NCBI RefSeq assembly: GCF_012931985.1
Contig: NZ_JAAFGM010000013.1
Span: forward strand, 22,147-86,146
DNA: 64,000 bases
Reading direction: 5' to 3'
From: Candidatus Roseilinea sp. NK_OTU-006
GTDB lineage: Bacteria > Chloroflexota > Anaerolineae > J036 > Brachytrichaceae
Shown here one piece after another: positions 55,332 to 63,794 of this stretch (the stretch's first letter is position 1; every line of letters starts with the position of its first letter). The translations under genes were made by a program, and so were the position numbers. Below the pieces are notes generated by a model, which was not told the DNA's origin, ran no database searches, and was given only the letters and a program-made list of their open reading frames with translations.

Positions 55332-55337
55332 TACAAT
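55332..55337 (+). promoter_or_regulatory. -10 of the YqeB gene, leaderless type
   Basis: TACAAT ends 6 nt before the ATG at 55344, a spacing at which transcription would begin at the start codon itself. No ribosome-binding site is visible. Confidence 0.55.
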
Positions 55338-55343
55338 CACGTC

Positions 55344-56171
55344 ATGGCTCATCGCGACATCCCCATCGCCATCGTGAAGGGCGCAGGTGACCTGGGCACC
55401 GGCGTCGCGTATCGCTTGTGGAAGTGCGGCTTTCGCGTGCTGTGCACCGACCTGGAAAAGCCGCTGGTCATCCGGCGCACGGTCGCCTTCGCCTCAGCGC
55501 TCTACGACGGCCGCATTACGGTTGAAGGCGTACCGTGCGAGCGTGTGTTCTACGCCGACGAGGCAATCTACCTGTGGCAGCGCAACACTCTGGCCGTGAT
55601 CGCCGATCCGGTCGGGCGCGTGGTCGAGTCGCTACAGCCGGAAGTCGTCGTAGATGCCATCATGGCCAAGCGCAACGTCGGCACGACGATCCATGACGCG
55701 CCCTGCGTCGTCGCGCTGGGGCCTGGATTCGTCGCCGGCGAGGACTGCCATGCGGTGATCGAAACGCAGCGCGGGCATGACCTCGGTCGCGTGATCTGGT
55801 CGGGCAGCGCCTCGCCCAATACGGGGATGCCCGGCAAAGTCGGGGGTGAGGATGCGCGGCGCGTCGTGCGCGCGCCGCGCGATGGCTTGTTCTACGGCCG
55901 GCGCGCCATCGGCGACAGCGTCGAGGAAGGCGAGGTGATCGCCCAAATCGAAGACGCGCCGGTCCATGCGCCGCTCGGCGGCGTGCTGCGCGGGCTGTTG
56001 CATGACGGCGTGCAAGTCAGCGCCGGGTTGAAAGTGGCCGATATTGACCCGCGCGGCGAGCCGCGTTACTGCTTCTCGATCAGCGACAAGGCGCTAGCCA
56101 TCGCCGGCGGCGTGCTGGAGGCGGTGTTCAGCATGCGCGAGCGGTGGCAAACGGCGAACGGCAAACGGTAG
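55344..56171 (+). CDS. yqeB: YqeB-family selenium-dependent molybdenum hydroxylase accessory protein
   Basis: The N-terminus IAIVKGAGDLGTGVAYRLWK is a Rossmann-like site. LEKPLVIRRTVAFASALYDG, VVDAIMAKRNVGTTIHDAP and VVALGPGFVAGEDCHAVIET follow the YqeB pattern, and GSASPNTGMPGKVGGEDARR also fits. YqeB proteins occur with selenium-dependent molybdenum hydroxylases and may help maturation of the cofactor. A biotinyl-like segment (GDSVEEGEVIAQIEDAPVHA) lies in the C-terminal half. No molybdenum enzyme genes lie nearby. The start is the ATG directly after the leaderless-type -10. Confidence 0.85.
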   Translation: MAHRDIPIAIVKGAGDLGTGVAYRLWKCGFRVLCTDLEKPLVIRRTVAFASALYDGRITVEGVPCERVFYADEAIYLWQRNTLAVIADPVGRVVESLQPEVVVDAIMAKRNVGTTIHDAPCVVALGPGFVAGEDCHAVIETQRGHDLGRVIWSGSASPNTGMPGKVGGEDARRVVRAPRDGLFYGRRAIGDSVEEGEVIAQIEDAPVHAPLGGVLRGLLHDGVQVSAGLKVADIDPRGEPRYCFSISDKALAIAGGVLEAVFSMRERWQTANGKR

Positions 56172-56233
56172 GCAAGGCGGAGCCTCGCCCATTCAACGGC
56201 CATTGCGGTCGCAAGCCTTCGGATCCCCCACGA

Positions 56234-57382
56234 TCAGGGAGACGATGAAAAGGCCGGCATCTCCGTGTATGGCGTGAAGCACGGTGGGCCGGCGGCATAG
56301 CGGATGCGCTTCGTCGTCAACTCGGCCACGCACGACCACAGCGTCGTGAGCGAGCCGGTCAGGCCACACATCGGCGCGCTCCGGTCGGCCATGATCGCCC
56401 CAGCGTAATCGAGCAACGCATCAACCGACAGGTCGGCCAGGCGCAAATCAGCGCGGCGCGCTTGTAGATTCACCTGGTTTTGCAAGAAGGCCAGCCGGCA
56501 TTCCGAGTTCGCAAACGCGCGGTTGCCCTGCAGAGGACGCATATCGGGATGGCGAAAGTGGTTGGTCGCCGCACAGACGTCTTGTGCGCCCGATGCGAGG
56601 TCGTGTTCGATCACCCGCACACGGCGCGGGTCGGCCTCGATCACGAAGGCGTCGCGCGCATCGGCCAACAGGTAGTTCAGCGAGCTGAGGTGCGGGATGC
56701 GCATCAACAGGTCGCGCGCCTCGCGCGCCGTGCGGCACAGCTCCAGCGCAATGCGCAGCACCAAGTGAAACGGCACGCCGGGCTTCACCTCGTCCTCAGC
56801 CGGCGTCTCGGTCATCACAACGTGGAGCGCAGCGAACAGGCCATGGCGGTTCATCCCATCATATCGGCCACAGGGCACGCTGCCGCGCGCGCCGATGCTG
56901 GGATGAGCGCAGCAGTCCGGCGCAAAGCGAATGCGCTGCCGGCGGGCCTGTTGTGGCAAGTAGTCATAGTTGCGGCCGACGACCACGCGGTGCCCCGCTT
57001 CGCCGTCGGGTGCCGGGGTGGAGACGTACCAGACGAAAGTCGAACAGCCCTCGGCCAGCTCGCGGCCGACGGCTTGGCGCGGCGACAGTCGGGCTTTCAG
57101 GTTCACTCGGCAGCACTTTCGCCACAGCTCGCGGACGGGCAGGCGTTGCGCGTCGGCGTAGGCGTGCAGCTCGTCCACCAGGTGAGGATGAATGTCGCGC
57201 AGCACATCGTAACAGGCATCCGCGAAGCGCGCCGCCGGCGGCGGCCACCACCAGAATTGCATGCGGAAGGGCGGGTCGGCTTCGCCCAGCGCGTAACCGA
57301 GTTGCGCGTGGCTGCCCCGGAGGTCGAAGAAGCGGTAATCGGGCGCTTCGTCCCAAGGTAGCAGACCGGCAGAAAGTCCCAT
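56234..57382 (-). CDS. C45-type N-terminal nucleophile hydrolase/acyltransferase-like protein
   Basis: The protein resembles the peptidase C45 / linear amide C-N hydrolase group. The candidate nucleophile lies in ELAEGCSTFVWYV, and VVVGRNYDYLPQQARRQRIR and GRYDGMNRHGLFAALHVVMT follow the family order (NxD and GxNxxGL segments). In related enzymes an autoproteolytic cut exposes the Cys. About 95 residues precede the Cys, as in acyl-CoA:6-APA acyltransferase-like proteins. The substrate is unknown. The ATG at 57382 is preferred over an upstream TTG; a GATAAT lies 15 nt upstream of it. No partner genes are evident. Confidence 0.75.
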   Translation of the reverse strand: MGLSAGLLPWDEAPDYRFFDLRGSHAQLGYALGEADPPFRMQFWWWPPPAARFADACYDVLRDIHPHLVDELHAYADAQRLPVRELWRKCCRVNLKARLSPRQAVGRELAEGCSTFVWYVSTPAPDGEAGHRVVVGRNYDYLPQQARRQRIRFAPDCCAHPSIGARGSVPCGRYDGMNRHGLFAALHVVMTETPAEDEVKPGVPFHLVLRIALELCRTAREARDLLMRIPHLSSLNYLLADARDAFVIEADPRRVRVIEHDLASGAQDVCAATNHFRHPDMRPLQGNRAFANSECRLAFLQNQVNLQARRADLRLADLSVDALLDYAGAIMADRSAPMCGLTGSLTTLWSCVAELTTKRIRYAAGPPCFTPYTEMPAFSSSP

Positions 57383-57573
57383 CCCTGCTGCGCACAAATT
57401 ATCGCACCGGCCGACAGGCAAATGATCGGCGCAGCCAAAGCTTCAGGGTGAAGCTCGCCCCGCCGGCGCCGTGGAGCGCATGCACGCCATCCCGCCCGCC
57501 GGCGGCAGCGCCTTCGGCCTCGCCGCCGCCGACAGCGTGATGCACGCAGGGGCACCACTCAGTATGCAGGTGG

Positions 57574-57611
57574 CCCCGATCTCCTCCCCCACTCGGAGGA
57601 GGAGATCGGGG
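57574..57611 (-). terminator. Hairpin downstream of the repeat surface protein gene
   Basis: A perfect 14-bp inverted repeat (57574-57587 with 57598-57611) encloses a 10-base loop. It lies 9 bases after the stop codon on the minus strand. No T-run follows, so termination may need other factors. Confidence 0.65.
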
Positions 57612-57620
57612 TGAAGCACG

Positions 57621-60600
57621 TTAAGGTCGGATCACCACCGGCAAGAAAGCAGCAGAGAGCGGCTTTTGCACAATCGGCAGGAAGGCACGATAAACTTCCA
57701 CATTTACCGGGTCGGCATCGCGTACAAGCGGCGGCTCGCCGTCGGCGTAGCTGCTGATCACCACGCCATTGTTCACCGTCGGGTTGCTTAGCGCGTTGGT
57801 GTTCACCTGCGCCGTGATCGTCAGCGCGGTCGTGCTACCCGCCGGCACCAACACGTTCTCCCACACCACCGTCTGCCCGCTCTGCGCATAGCCCGGCGTC
57901 GCGCCCACCAGCGTCAGCGCCGTCACCAACGTATCTGACACGCGCACCGTCACCGACATCCCGCCGCTGTTGCTCAGCACAATCGTGTAGGTCACCAGAT
58001 CGCCGATGCGCACCTGCGTCGGTGTCACCTCCTTGCGCGTGTCCACGTTGTCCAGGCTGCCTCCCAGCAGATTGTTGACCACGATGAACTGCCAGCGCGT
58101 CCCGCCGTCGGCCTGCGTGGTGTCGCCTTCGGCGTCCACCGCCGTCACCTGCCACCAATACGTCCCCGGCGCTAGCCCATTGGGCGCGTGGCTCAGGCCG
58201 GCTGTCGCCGCGTTGTTCACCACATCGCACAGGCCCCACGACCTGCCCACGCACACAAAGTAGCCGACCGCACCACTGCTCGCCGTCCAGCTCAGCAGCG
58301 GGGTGTTACCGACCAACGTGCCGCTGATCGGCGCAACCTTCTGGAACTCCGCCGGCCCGCCGCCCGGCCCAGAGCCGGCGTTGTTGGCGGTCGTGAACGC
58401 CCACCACTGCCCGCTGTCCGCCAGCAGGAACTGCCCGCCGTTGTAGGCCCACACCTGCCACCAGTACGTCCGCCCGGCCTGCGCGTTGGTCAGCGTCAGG
58501 CTGGTGGCCGGCGCAAGCACTTCAACGTGGTTCATCACGTCGCACAAGCCCGGCAGCGTGCCCACGCACACCGTGTAGCGCTGCGCGTTCGTCGCCGCGC
58601 TCCAGCTCAGCGTTGTGTTCGTCGGCACGCCCGTCGCATTGGCCGCCGGCGCGCTCTTGCCAAACGTCCCCAGCGGCGAGGCCGGGTTGTTGCCCGTCGT
58701 GAAGCGCCACCACGCCCCACTGTCCGCCAGCGTCTGGCCGCTCGCGTTCACCGCGCGCACCTGCCACCAGTACGTCGTGTCGTAGCTCAGCCCGCTCAGC
58801 GCGTAGCTCGTGCCGGCGACGCTCACCCAGCCGCCGCTGCTCGAGCAGTCGCCCGGCAACGAACCCACGCACACCTGGTAGCTCGTCGCACCGCTGGCCA
58901 CGCCCCAGCTCAGGGTCGGGTTGACCGGCTGGTTGGCGGCGTTGTTCAGCGGGCTGACCTTGCCGAACGGCGCCGGCGGGTTCGGCCCGAAGCTGGGGAC
59001 GGTGGTGAAGTGCCACCACGCCCCGCCGTCGGCCTGCGTGCGCCCGCCGCTGCCGTTCACCGCCCGCACCTGCCACCAATACGTCGTCGCCGCCTGCAGC
59101 ACCGGCGCGTTCCAGCTCGTAGCGCCGCCCGCGCTCACCCAGTTGCCGGTCACGTCGCACAGCCCAGCTTGCGTGCCTAGGCACACTTCGTAGCTGCTCG
59201 CACCGAGCGCCGCCGTCCAGCTCAGCACCGCCGTCGCCGTCGGCACACCAATCCCGCTCTGCGGCGGCTGCAGCTTGCCGAAGGCCGCCGGCCCGTCCGG
59301 CTGCGTGGTGAACGCCCACCACTGCCCGCCGTTTGCCTGCACGCTGAAGGTGCCGCCCAGCGCCTGCACCTGCCACCAATACGTCGTCGCCGCCTGCAGC
59401 GCCGGCGTCACCACCCAACTGGTGTTGTTGCCCACGTTCACCCAGCCGCCGGTCGCCTCGCACAGCCCCGGCGCGCTGCCGATGCACACCCGGTATCCAG
59501 TCGCCCCGGTGCTCGCCGTCCAGCTCAGCGTCAGACCGGTGGTCACCACGCCCGTCGCCAAGTGTGGCGGGGACTGCTTGGCAAATTCAGCCGGCGGGAA
59601 GTCGTTCTTGGTGCTGAACTGCCACCACACCCCGCCGTTGGCCGGCGTATTCCCGGCGCCGTTCTTCGCCCGCACCTGCCAGAAGTAGTTCGTCCCAGGC
59701 GCCAGGTTGCTCAGCGTATAGCTCAGCGCACTGCCCACGTTCAGCCAAGCGTTGCCCGGCATCGCATCGCAACTGTTGACCGCCGTACCGGCGCACACCT
59801 CGTAGCTCGTCGCGCCGGCCGCCGCAAACCACTTCAGCGTCAAGCTGGCCGTCGGCAGGTTGAAGCTGCCGTTCAGCGGCGCATCCTTGCTAAATGCCGC
59901 CGGCCCGCTGCTGCTCTGCGTCACAAAGTAGAAGTCCACCCCGTTGTCGGCAAACGTCCGCGTCGCCGTCACGTTGTTGTAGGCTCGCACCTGCCAGTAA
60001 TACGTCGCGCCCGGCTGCAACGTCACGCTGAACGGCAACTGGTTGATGTAACGCGCGGTATGAAGACCCACGTCTTGGAACCCACCGCCGCTCAGGTCGC
60101 ACGCGCCCGGCACCGTGCCCATGCATACCTCATACCCGTCCGCCTGATCCGCGGCCGTCCACGTCAACTGCAGCACGGCCGGGTTGGTCGGCGCACCGAC
60201 CGCGCCATTAACCGGGTGCGTCTTCTGGAACGGACCGGGCACGGGCGGGTTGAGCGTCTTGAAGCCCCACACCACGCTGTTGTTGGCTGGCGTGCACCCG
60301 CCCGCGTTGCACGCGCTCACCTGCCAGTAATACTGCGTGCCGTAATCCAGCCCCGTCAGCGCATAGCTGGCCACAGTCGTCGTGGTGTTGACCAGGCTGC
60401 ACACGCCAATGCTGGTGCCGACGCACACGCTGTAATACGTCTCGTCGGGCGTGTCTTGCCAGGTTAGATTCACGCCCAGCGGCTGGTCGGTGGCGTTGTT
60501 CGGCGGGTTGATCTTGGTGAACGCCTGCGGCGCGTTCGGCACCGTAGTGAACGGCCACCAGGTGTTGTTGTCCGCGCCGGTGCTGCCCCCCGCGTTGTGC

Positions 60601-63600
60601 GCCGTCACCTGCCACACCAGCGTCGCACCCGCCGGCAGCGGCCCGGTCAGCACCGCGCTGGTCGCCGCGCTGGTCAGGCTGTAAGCACAGTCGCCCGCAA
60701 ACGCCCCCACGCACACTGTGTAGCTCACCGCGCCGGTCGCCGCCTGCCACTGGAACGTCACGTTCTGCGTCGGCACGTTGGTCGCGTTGAAGCTCGGGCT
60801 GAGCTTGTTGAACGGGTCAGGCCCGTTGGGCAACGTAGTGAACGACCAGAACGCCAGCGTGCTGCCGTTGGCCGGCGTGGTGTACGTGCCGTTCGTCGCC
60901 AGCACCTGCCAGTAATACGTCGTGTTCGGCTGCAAGGGCAGATCGTTCAGCACCCGGAAGTAGGTGTTGCCCAGGCTCGTGAACTGCCCCGGCCCGCCGC
61001 CAACGATGTTGCAATTGTTGGGCGCCGTGCCCAGGCACAGCTTGTAGTCGTTTGCGTTGGCCGCTGTCGTCCACAGCAACTGCGCCGTGTTAGTGTTGAC
61101 GTTGATCGCCCCGTTGCTCGGAGCAAGCTTGTTGAAGCTGCCCACCGTCGCCGCGGTCTGGAACGACCAGAAGCTGCCGCTGTTGGCCTCGGTGCAGCCG
61201 GCGCTGTTGCACGCCCGCACCTGCCAGTAATACAGCGTCCCAGCCGCCAAGCCAACAACCGAGGCGCTGGTGTTCAGGCCAACGTCCGTCCATGCGCTGC
61301 ACGACGCGGTCGTGCTCACGCAGTATTCATACTTGTCCACTACGCCGCCGGCTGTGCCCCAGCTCAACGTCAGATTGGTCGGCAGGTTGGTGGCGGTGTG
61401 GTTCGGGCTGAGTTTGCTGAAGCTGCTCCCGCTCGGCGCGCTGACCACCGTGAAGTTCCAGTGCCCGCTAGGACCGTTCGCATCGGTGAACACCGTGCAG
61501 CCGCTGTCCGCGCACGCCCGCACCTGCCAGTAATACGTCGCCCCAGGCGTCAGGCCGGTCAGGTTGACGCTGGTGTTCGTCCCGTTATTCGTGCTCGGCG
61601 TGCACCCGTTCGTCGTGCTGTAGCAGTAGCGATAGTGGTTCACCCCGCTCGCCGCGCCCCACTGCAACGTCACGTTGGCCGGCTGCCCCGTCGCCCCGTT
61701 GCTCGGTGCGGTCTTGTTGAAGCTGCCCGGCGCGCTGACCACCGTGAAGTTCCAGTGGCCGCTAGGACCGTCCGCATCGGTGAACACCGTGCAGCCGCTG
61801 TCCGCGCACGCCCGCACCTGCCAGTAATACGTCGCCCCAGGCGTCAGGCCGGTCAGGTTGACGCTGGTGTTCGTCCCGTTATTCGTGCTCGGCGTGCACC
61901 CGTTCGTCGTGCTGTAGCAGTAGCGATAGTGATCGACGCCAGTGGACGGTCCCCAGCTCAGCGTTAGGTTGGCGGGTTGGTTGGTGGCATTGTTGGGTGG
62001 GTTGCTTTTACCGAATGGAGTCAAACACCCCCCCAAGCCACAGCCAGGGATGTCATTCAGGCTGATCGTCGAGCTGGTGCCTGCCGTGGCAGGCGGGACG
62101 GGATCCGGGCATGTCGCATCACCGCGCGCACCGGCGGATGCATTCACCGTCGCCGGCGAGTGAGAGAAGAAGATCCGCCCTCCCCCACCGCCGCCGCCGA
62201 ATTGGTGGCAGTAATTAGACGCGTTTCCACCCTTGCCGCCCCTCGCGAAGAGACTCACCCCTGAGAGCGGGCCACTCTGCGCGACGAAGACAATGGTGCC
62301 GCCTGCACCCCCGCCACCACCAGGGTCACTGATTGTGGAACCCAGACCAGGTGCGCCCTCAGCCTCCACTGTGCCGACCCCTTGAACGCTGACCGTCCGC
62401 ACCAGCACCAGGCCGCCACCTGCACCGCCAAAGGTGGGGAAATAGCCACCCGCAGTATCACCCTCGCCACTACCGCCTCCACCGCCCATCACGATGCGGC
62501 TAACACCAAACGCGCTTGGGAAGGCTGCTCCCCCAAAGCCGCCGTTGTCTATGCGATCAAAACCACCGCTATTTGATCCCCAGCCTCCTTTGCCGCCAGC
62601 GCCGCCATTGCCGCCGCCGCCGCCGCCAGAGTTGCCCAAAGTTCCGCCGCCTCCGGCATTGGCCGGGGCGCCGGTCGCCCAGCTTCCTCCTGGATATAGC
62701 TGGCTCAACGTCGCACTCATCGAAACGTTGCCTACGCGCACATCTATAGGCGTGCCCGCAAATCCCTCCCCCTTGGGTGCATGACAGTGAGTTGGGCCAG
62801 GAAAGTACGGATTGCTGACGACGTAATACAACTGACGGTGGCAAAAATACCACACGTTTCCCTCTCCACCGCCGCGATAGCCCTGACCTGTAACGCTTAT
62901 CTTGCGGCCGTTCATATTGAGTGGACCGCTCACATCTAGCGCCACGATACCGCCGGTGAAGCCGTCAAAGGGCAAAGCGGTCAAATCGCCAGTAAGCGTT
63001 GCCGCAGCGCACTGCGGCACCCGCACCACCTGGAAGCGCCGCGGACCGGTTGCTGATGTCGCGTTCGCGTTCACGTAGCTGTTGACCAGCCCGTTGCTCG
63101 CCCCCTTCCCGAGGATAGTCAGCGTTCCGCCGCTCGCCCCGACGGAGTTCGAGGCGAGCACATACTCATATCGTCCAGCTACAAAGTTGGTGTTGCTGAT
63201 AAAACCACTCCCTGTCAATCCCCCCGGCCCATCACCGTAGTCTGCCGTGTTGCTGTAGTTGATGTCGGCGCCCATGACCTGGATAACAAGTAGCATATCA
63301 CCGGAATTGATGTTCTGGCCTGCGCCACCGGTCCGCCGTGATCCAAGCTGTATTGTGTTGCTGCCTGCGGAAGAGCTAATTGTTCCCGGCCAATAGTCAT
63401 TGATAACGCCGCTCAAGGCGCTACATGTCACGCTCGGCGCGGCCGGCGCCTGGGGCGCCAGGCGCTGCGGCGCGCTGCGGGGCGACCCGGCCTGAGCCGG
63501 CGGCGGGTTCAGCGCCGCCCCGCCAAACAAACTCGCCACCAGCGCGAGCTGGGCTATAACGTGAAGCAGCACGCTTCGCGCGCCACGTCGGCGCGCTAAC

Positions 63601-63629
63601 GAGGGGCTAAACTGAGTATCGCTTTGCAT
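57621..63629 (-). CDS. Giant secreted protein with Gly-rich domain and 13 fibronectin-like modules
   Basis: The 2002-residue protein begins with a twin-basic signal peptide (about residues 1-47, RRRGARSVLLHVIAQLALVA). A glycine-rich region (about 265-500) holds many GGGGG and GGxGG runs. From about residue 536 to 1843 I count 13 modules of 95-100 residues. Each opens like PFGKxxPxNxAxxxPxxxxL, has two cysteines in YxVCVGTxxGxC, and ends with TYYWQVRA. A DUF11-like domain follows, starting LDNVDTRKEVTPTQVRIGDL. The chain ends FLPIVQKPLSAAFLPVVIRP. The modules suggest an adhesive or sheath-like surface protein. The ATG at 63629 follows GGAG at good spacing. A longer frame upstream is excluded. 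Confidence 0.85.
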   Translation of the reverse strand: MQSDTQFSPSLARRRGARSVLLHVIAQLALVASLFGGAALNPPPAQAGSPRSAPQRLAPQAPAAPSVTCSALSGVINDYWPGTISSSAGSNTIQLGSRRTGGAGQNINSGDMLLVIQVMGADINYSNTADYGDGPGGLTGSGFISNTNFVAGRYEYVLASNSVGASGGTLTILGKGASNGLVNSYVNANATSATGPRRFQVVRVPQCAAATLTGDLTALPFDGFTGGIVALDVSGPLNMNGRKISVTGQGYRGGGEGNVWYFCHRQLYYVVSNPYFPGPTHCHAPKGEGFAGTPIDVRVGNVSMSATLSQLYPGGSWATGAPANAGGGGTLGNSGGGGGGNGGAGGKGGWGSNSGGFDRIDNGGFGGAAFPSAFGVSRIVMGGGGGSGEGDTAGGYFPTFGGAGGGLVLVRTVSVQGVGTVEAEGAPGLGSTISDPGGGGGAGGTIVFVAQSGPLSGVSLFARGGKGGNASNYCHQFGGGGGGGRIFFSHSPATVNASAGARGDATCPDPVPPATAGTSSTISLNDIPGCGLGGCLTPFGKSNPPNNATNQPANLTLSWGPSTGVDHYRYCYSTTNGCTPSTNNGTNTSVNLTGLTPGATYYWQVRACADSGCTVFTDADGPSGHWNFTVVSAPGSFNKTAPSNGATGQPANVTLQWGAASGVNHYRYCYSTTNGCTPSTNNGTNTSVNLTGLTPGATYYWQVRACADSGCTVFTDANGPSGHWNFTVVSAPSGSSFSKLSPNHTATNLPTNLTLSWGTAGGVVDKYEYCVSTTASCSAWTDVGLNTSASVVGLAAGTLYYWQVRACNSAGCTEANSGSFWSFQTAATVGSFNKLAPSNGAINVNTNTAQLLWTTAANANDYKLCLGTAPNNCNIVGGGPGQFTSLGNTYFRVLNDLPLQPNTTYYWQVLATNGTYTTPANGSTLAFWSFTTLPNGPDPFNKLSPSFNATNVPTQNVTFQWQAATGAVSYTVCVGAFAGDCAYSLTSAATSAVLTGPLPAGATLVWQVTAHNAGGSTGADNNTWWPFTTVPNAPQAFTKINPPNNATDQPLGVNLTWQDTPDETYYSVCVGTSIGVCSLVNTTTTVASYALTGLDYGTQYYWQVSACNAGGCTPANNSVVWGFKTLNPPVPGPFQKTHPVNGAVGAPTNPAVLQLTWTAADQADGYEVCMGTVPGACDLSGGGFQDVGLHTARYINQLPFSVTLQPGATYYWQVRAYNNVTATRTFADNGVDFYFVTQSSSGPAAFSKDAPLNGSFNLPTASLTLKWFAAAGATSYEVCAGTAVNSCDAMPGNAWLNVGSALSYTLSNLAPGTNYFWQVRAKNGAGNTPANGGVWWQFSTKNDFPPAEFAKQSPPHLATGVVTTGLTLSWTASTGATGYRVCIGSAPGLCEATGGWVNVGNNTSWVVTPALQAATTYWWQVQALGGTFSVQANGGQWWAFTTQPDGPAAFGKLQPPQSGIGVPTATAVLSWTAALGASSYEVCLGTQAGLCDVTGNWVSAGGATSWNAPVLQAATTYWWQVRAVNGSGGRTQADGGAWWHFTTVPSFGPNPPAPFGKVSPLNNAANQPVNPTLSWGVASGATSYQVCVGSLPGDCSSSGGWVSVAGTSYALSGLSYDTTYWWQVRAVNASGQTLADSGAWWRFTTGNNPASPLGTFGKSAPAANATGVPTNTTLSWSAATNAQRYTVCVGTLPGLCDVMNHVEVLAPATSLTLTNAQAGRTYWWQVWAYNGGQFLLADSGQWWAFTTANNAGSGPGGGPAEFQKVAPISGTLVGNTPLLSWTASSGAVGYFVCVGRSWGLCDVVNNAATAGLSHAPNGLAPGTYWWQVTAVDAEGDTTQADGGTRWQFIVVNNLLGGSLDNVDTRKEVTPTQVRIGDLVTYTIVLSNSGGMSVTVRVSDTLVTALTLVGATPGYAQSGQTVVWENVLVPAGSTTALTITAQVNTNALSNPTVNNGVVISSYADGEPPLVRDADPVNVEVYRAFLPIVQKPLSAAFLPVVIRP
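61441..61936 (-). repeat. Recent tandem duplication of a fibronectin-like module
   Basis: The block 61441-61642 recurs at 61735-61936 with only a few differences (for example CCGTTCG against CCGTCCG), an offset of exactly 294 bases or 98 codons. Other modules of the gene are far less similar at the base level, so this pair is recent or kept alike by gene conversion. Confidence 0.85.
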
Positions 63630-63718
63630 TTCAACACTCCTCGGATCTACACGGCGCACCGTGCGTCTCTCGGCTTCGTTGCTCGCCGCGTTCGCCACGA
63701 GCACACCTTCGGCATCAG

Positions 63719-63747
63719 AGCGTAAGCACCGCACGGCGATTTGTCAA
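63719..63747 (-). promoter_or_regulatory. Promoter of the giant surface protein gene
   Basis: On the minus strand a perfect TTGACA (63742-63747) is separated by 17 bases from TACGCT (63719-63724). The expected start lies about 80 nt before the ATG at 63629, leaving a leader with a GGAG ribosome-binding site. The promoter lies just inside the region bordering the transposase fragment. Confidence 0.55.
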
Positions 63748-63794
63748 GGGGGTTAGCCCAGGACTTTTCACAAAATACGTGTTAGAGCCTATCT

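Noticed and set aside
58188..59180. 330-residue plus-strand frame, and a 456-residue one at 60597-61967, antisense to the surface protein
   Set aside because: They are Arg/Ala/His-rich mirrors of the repeated modules, and the repetition simply follows the real gene.
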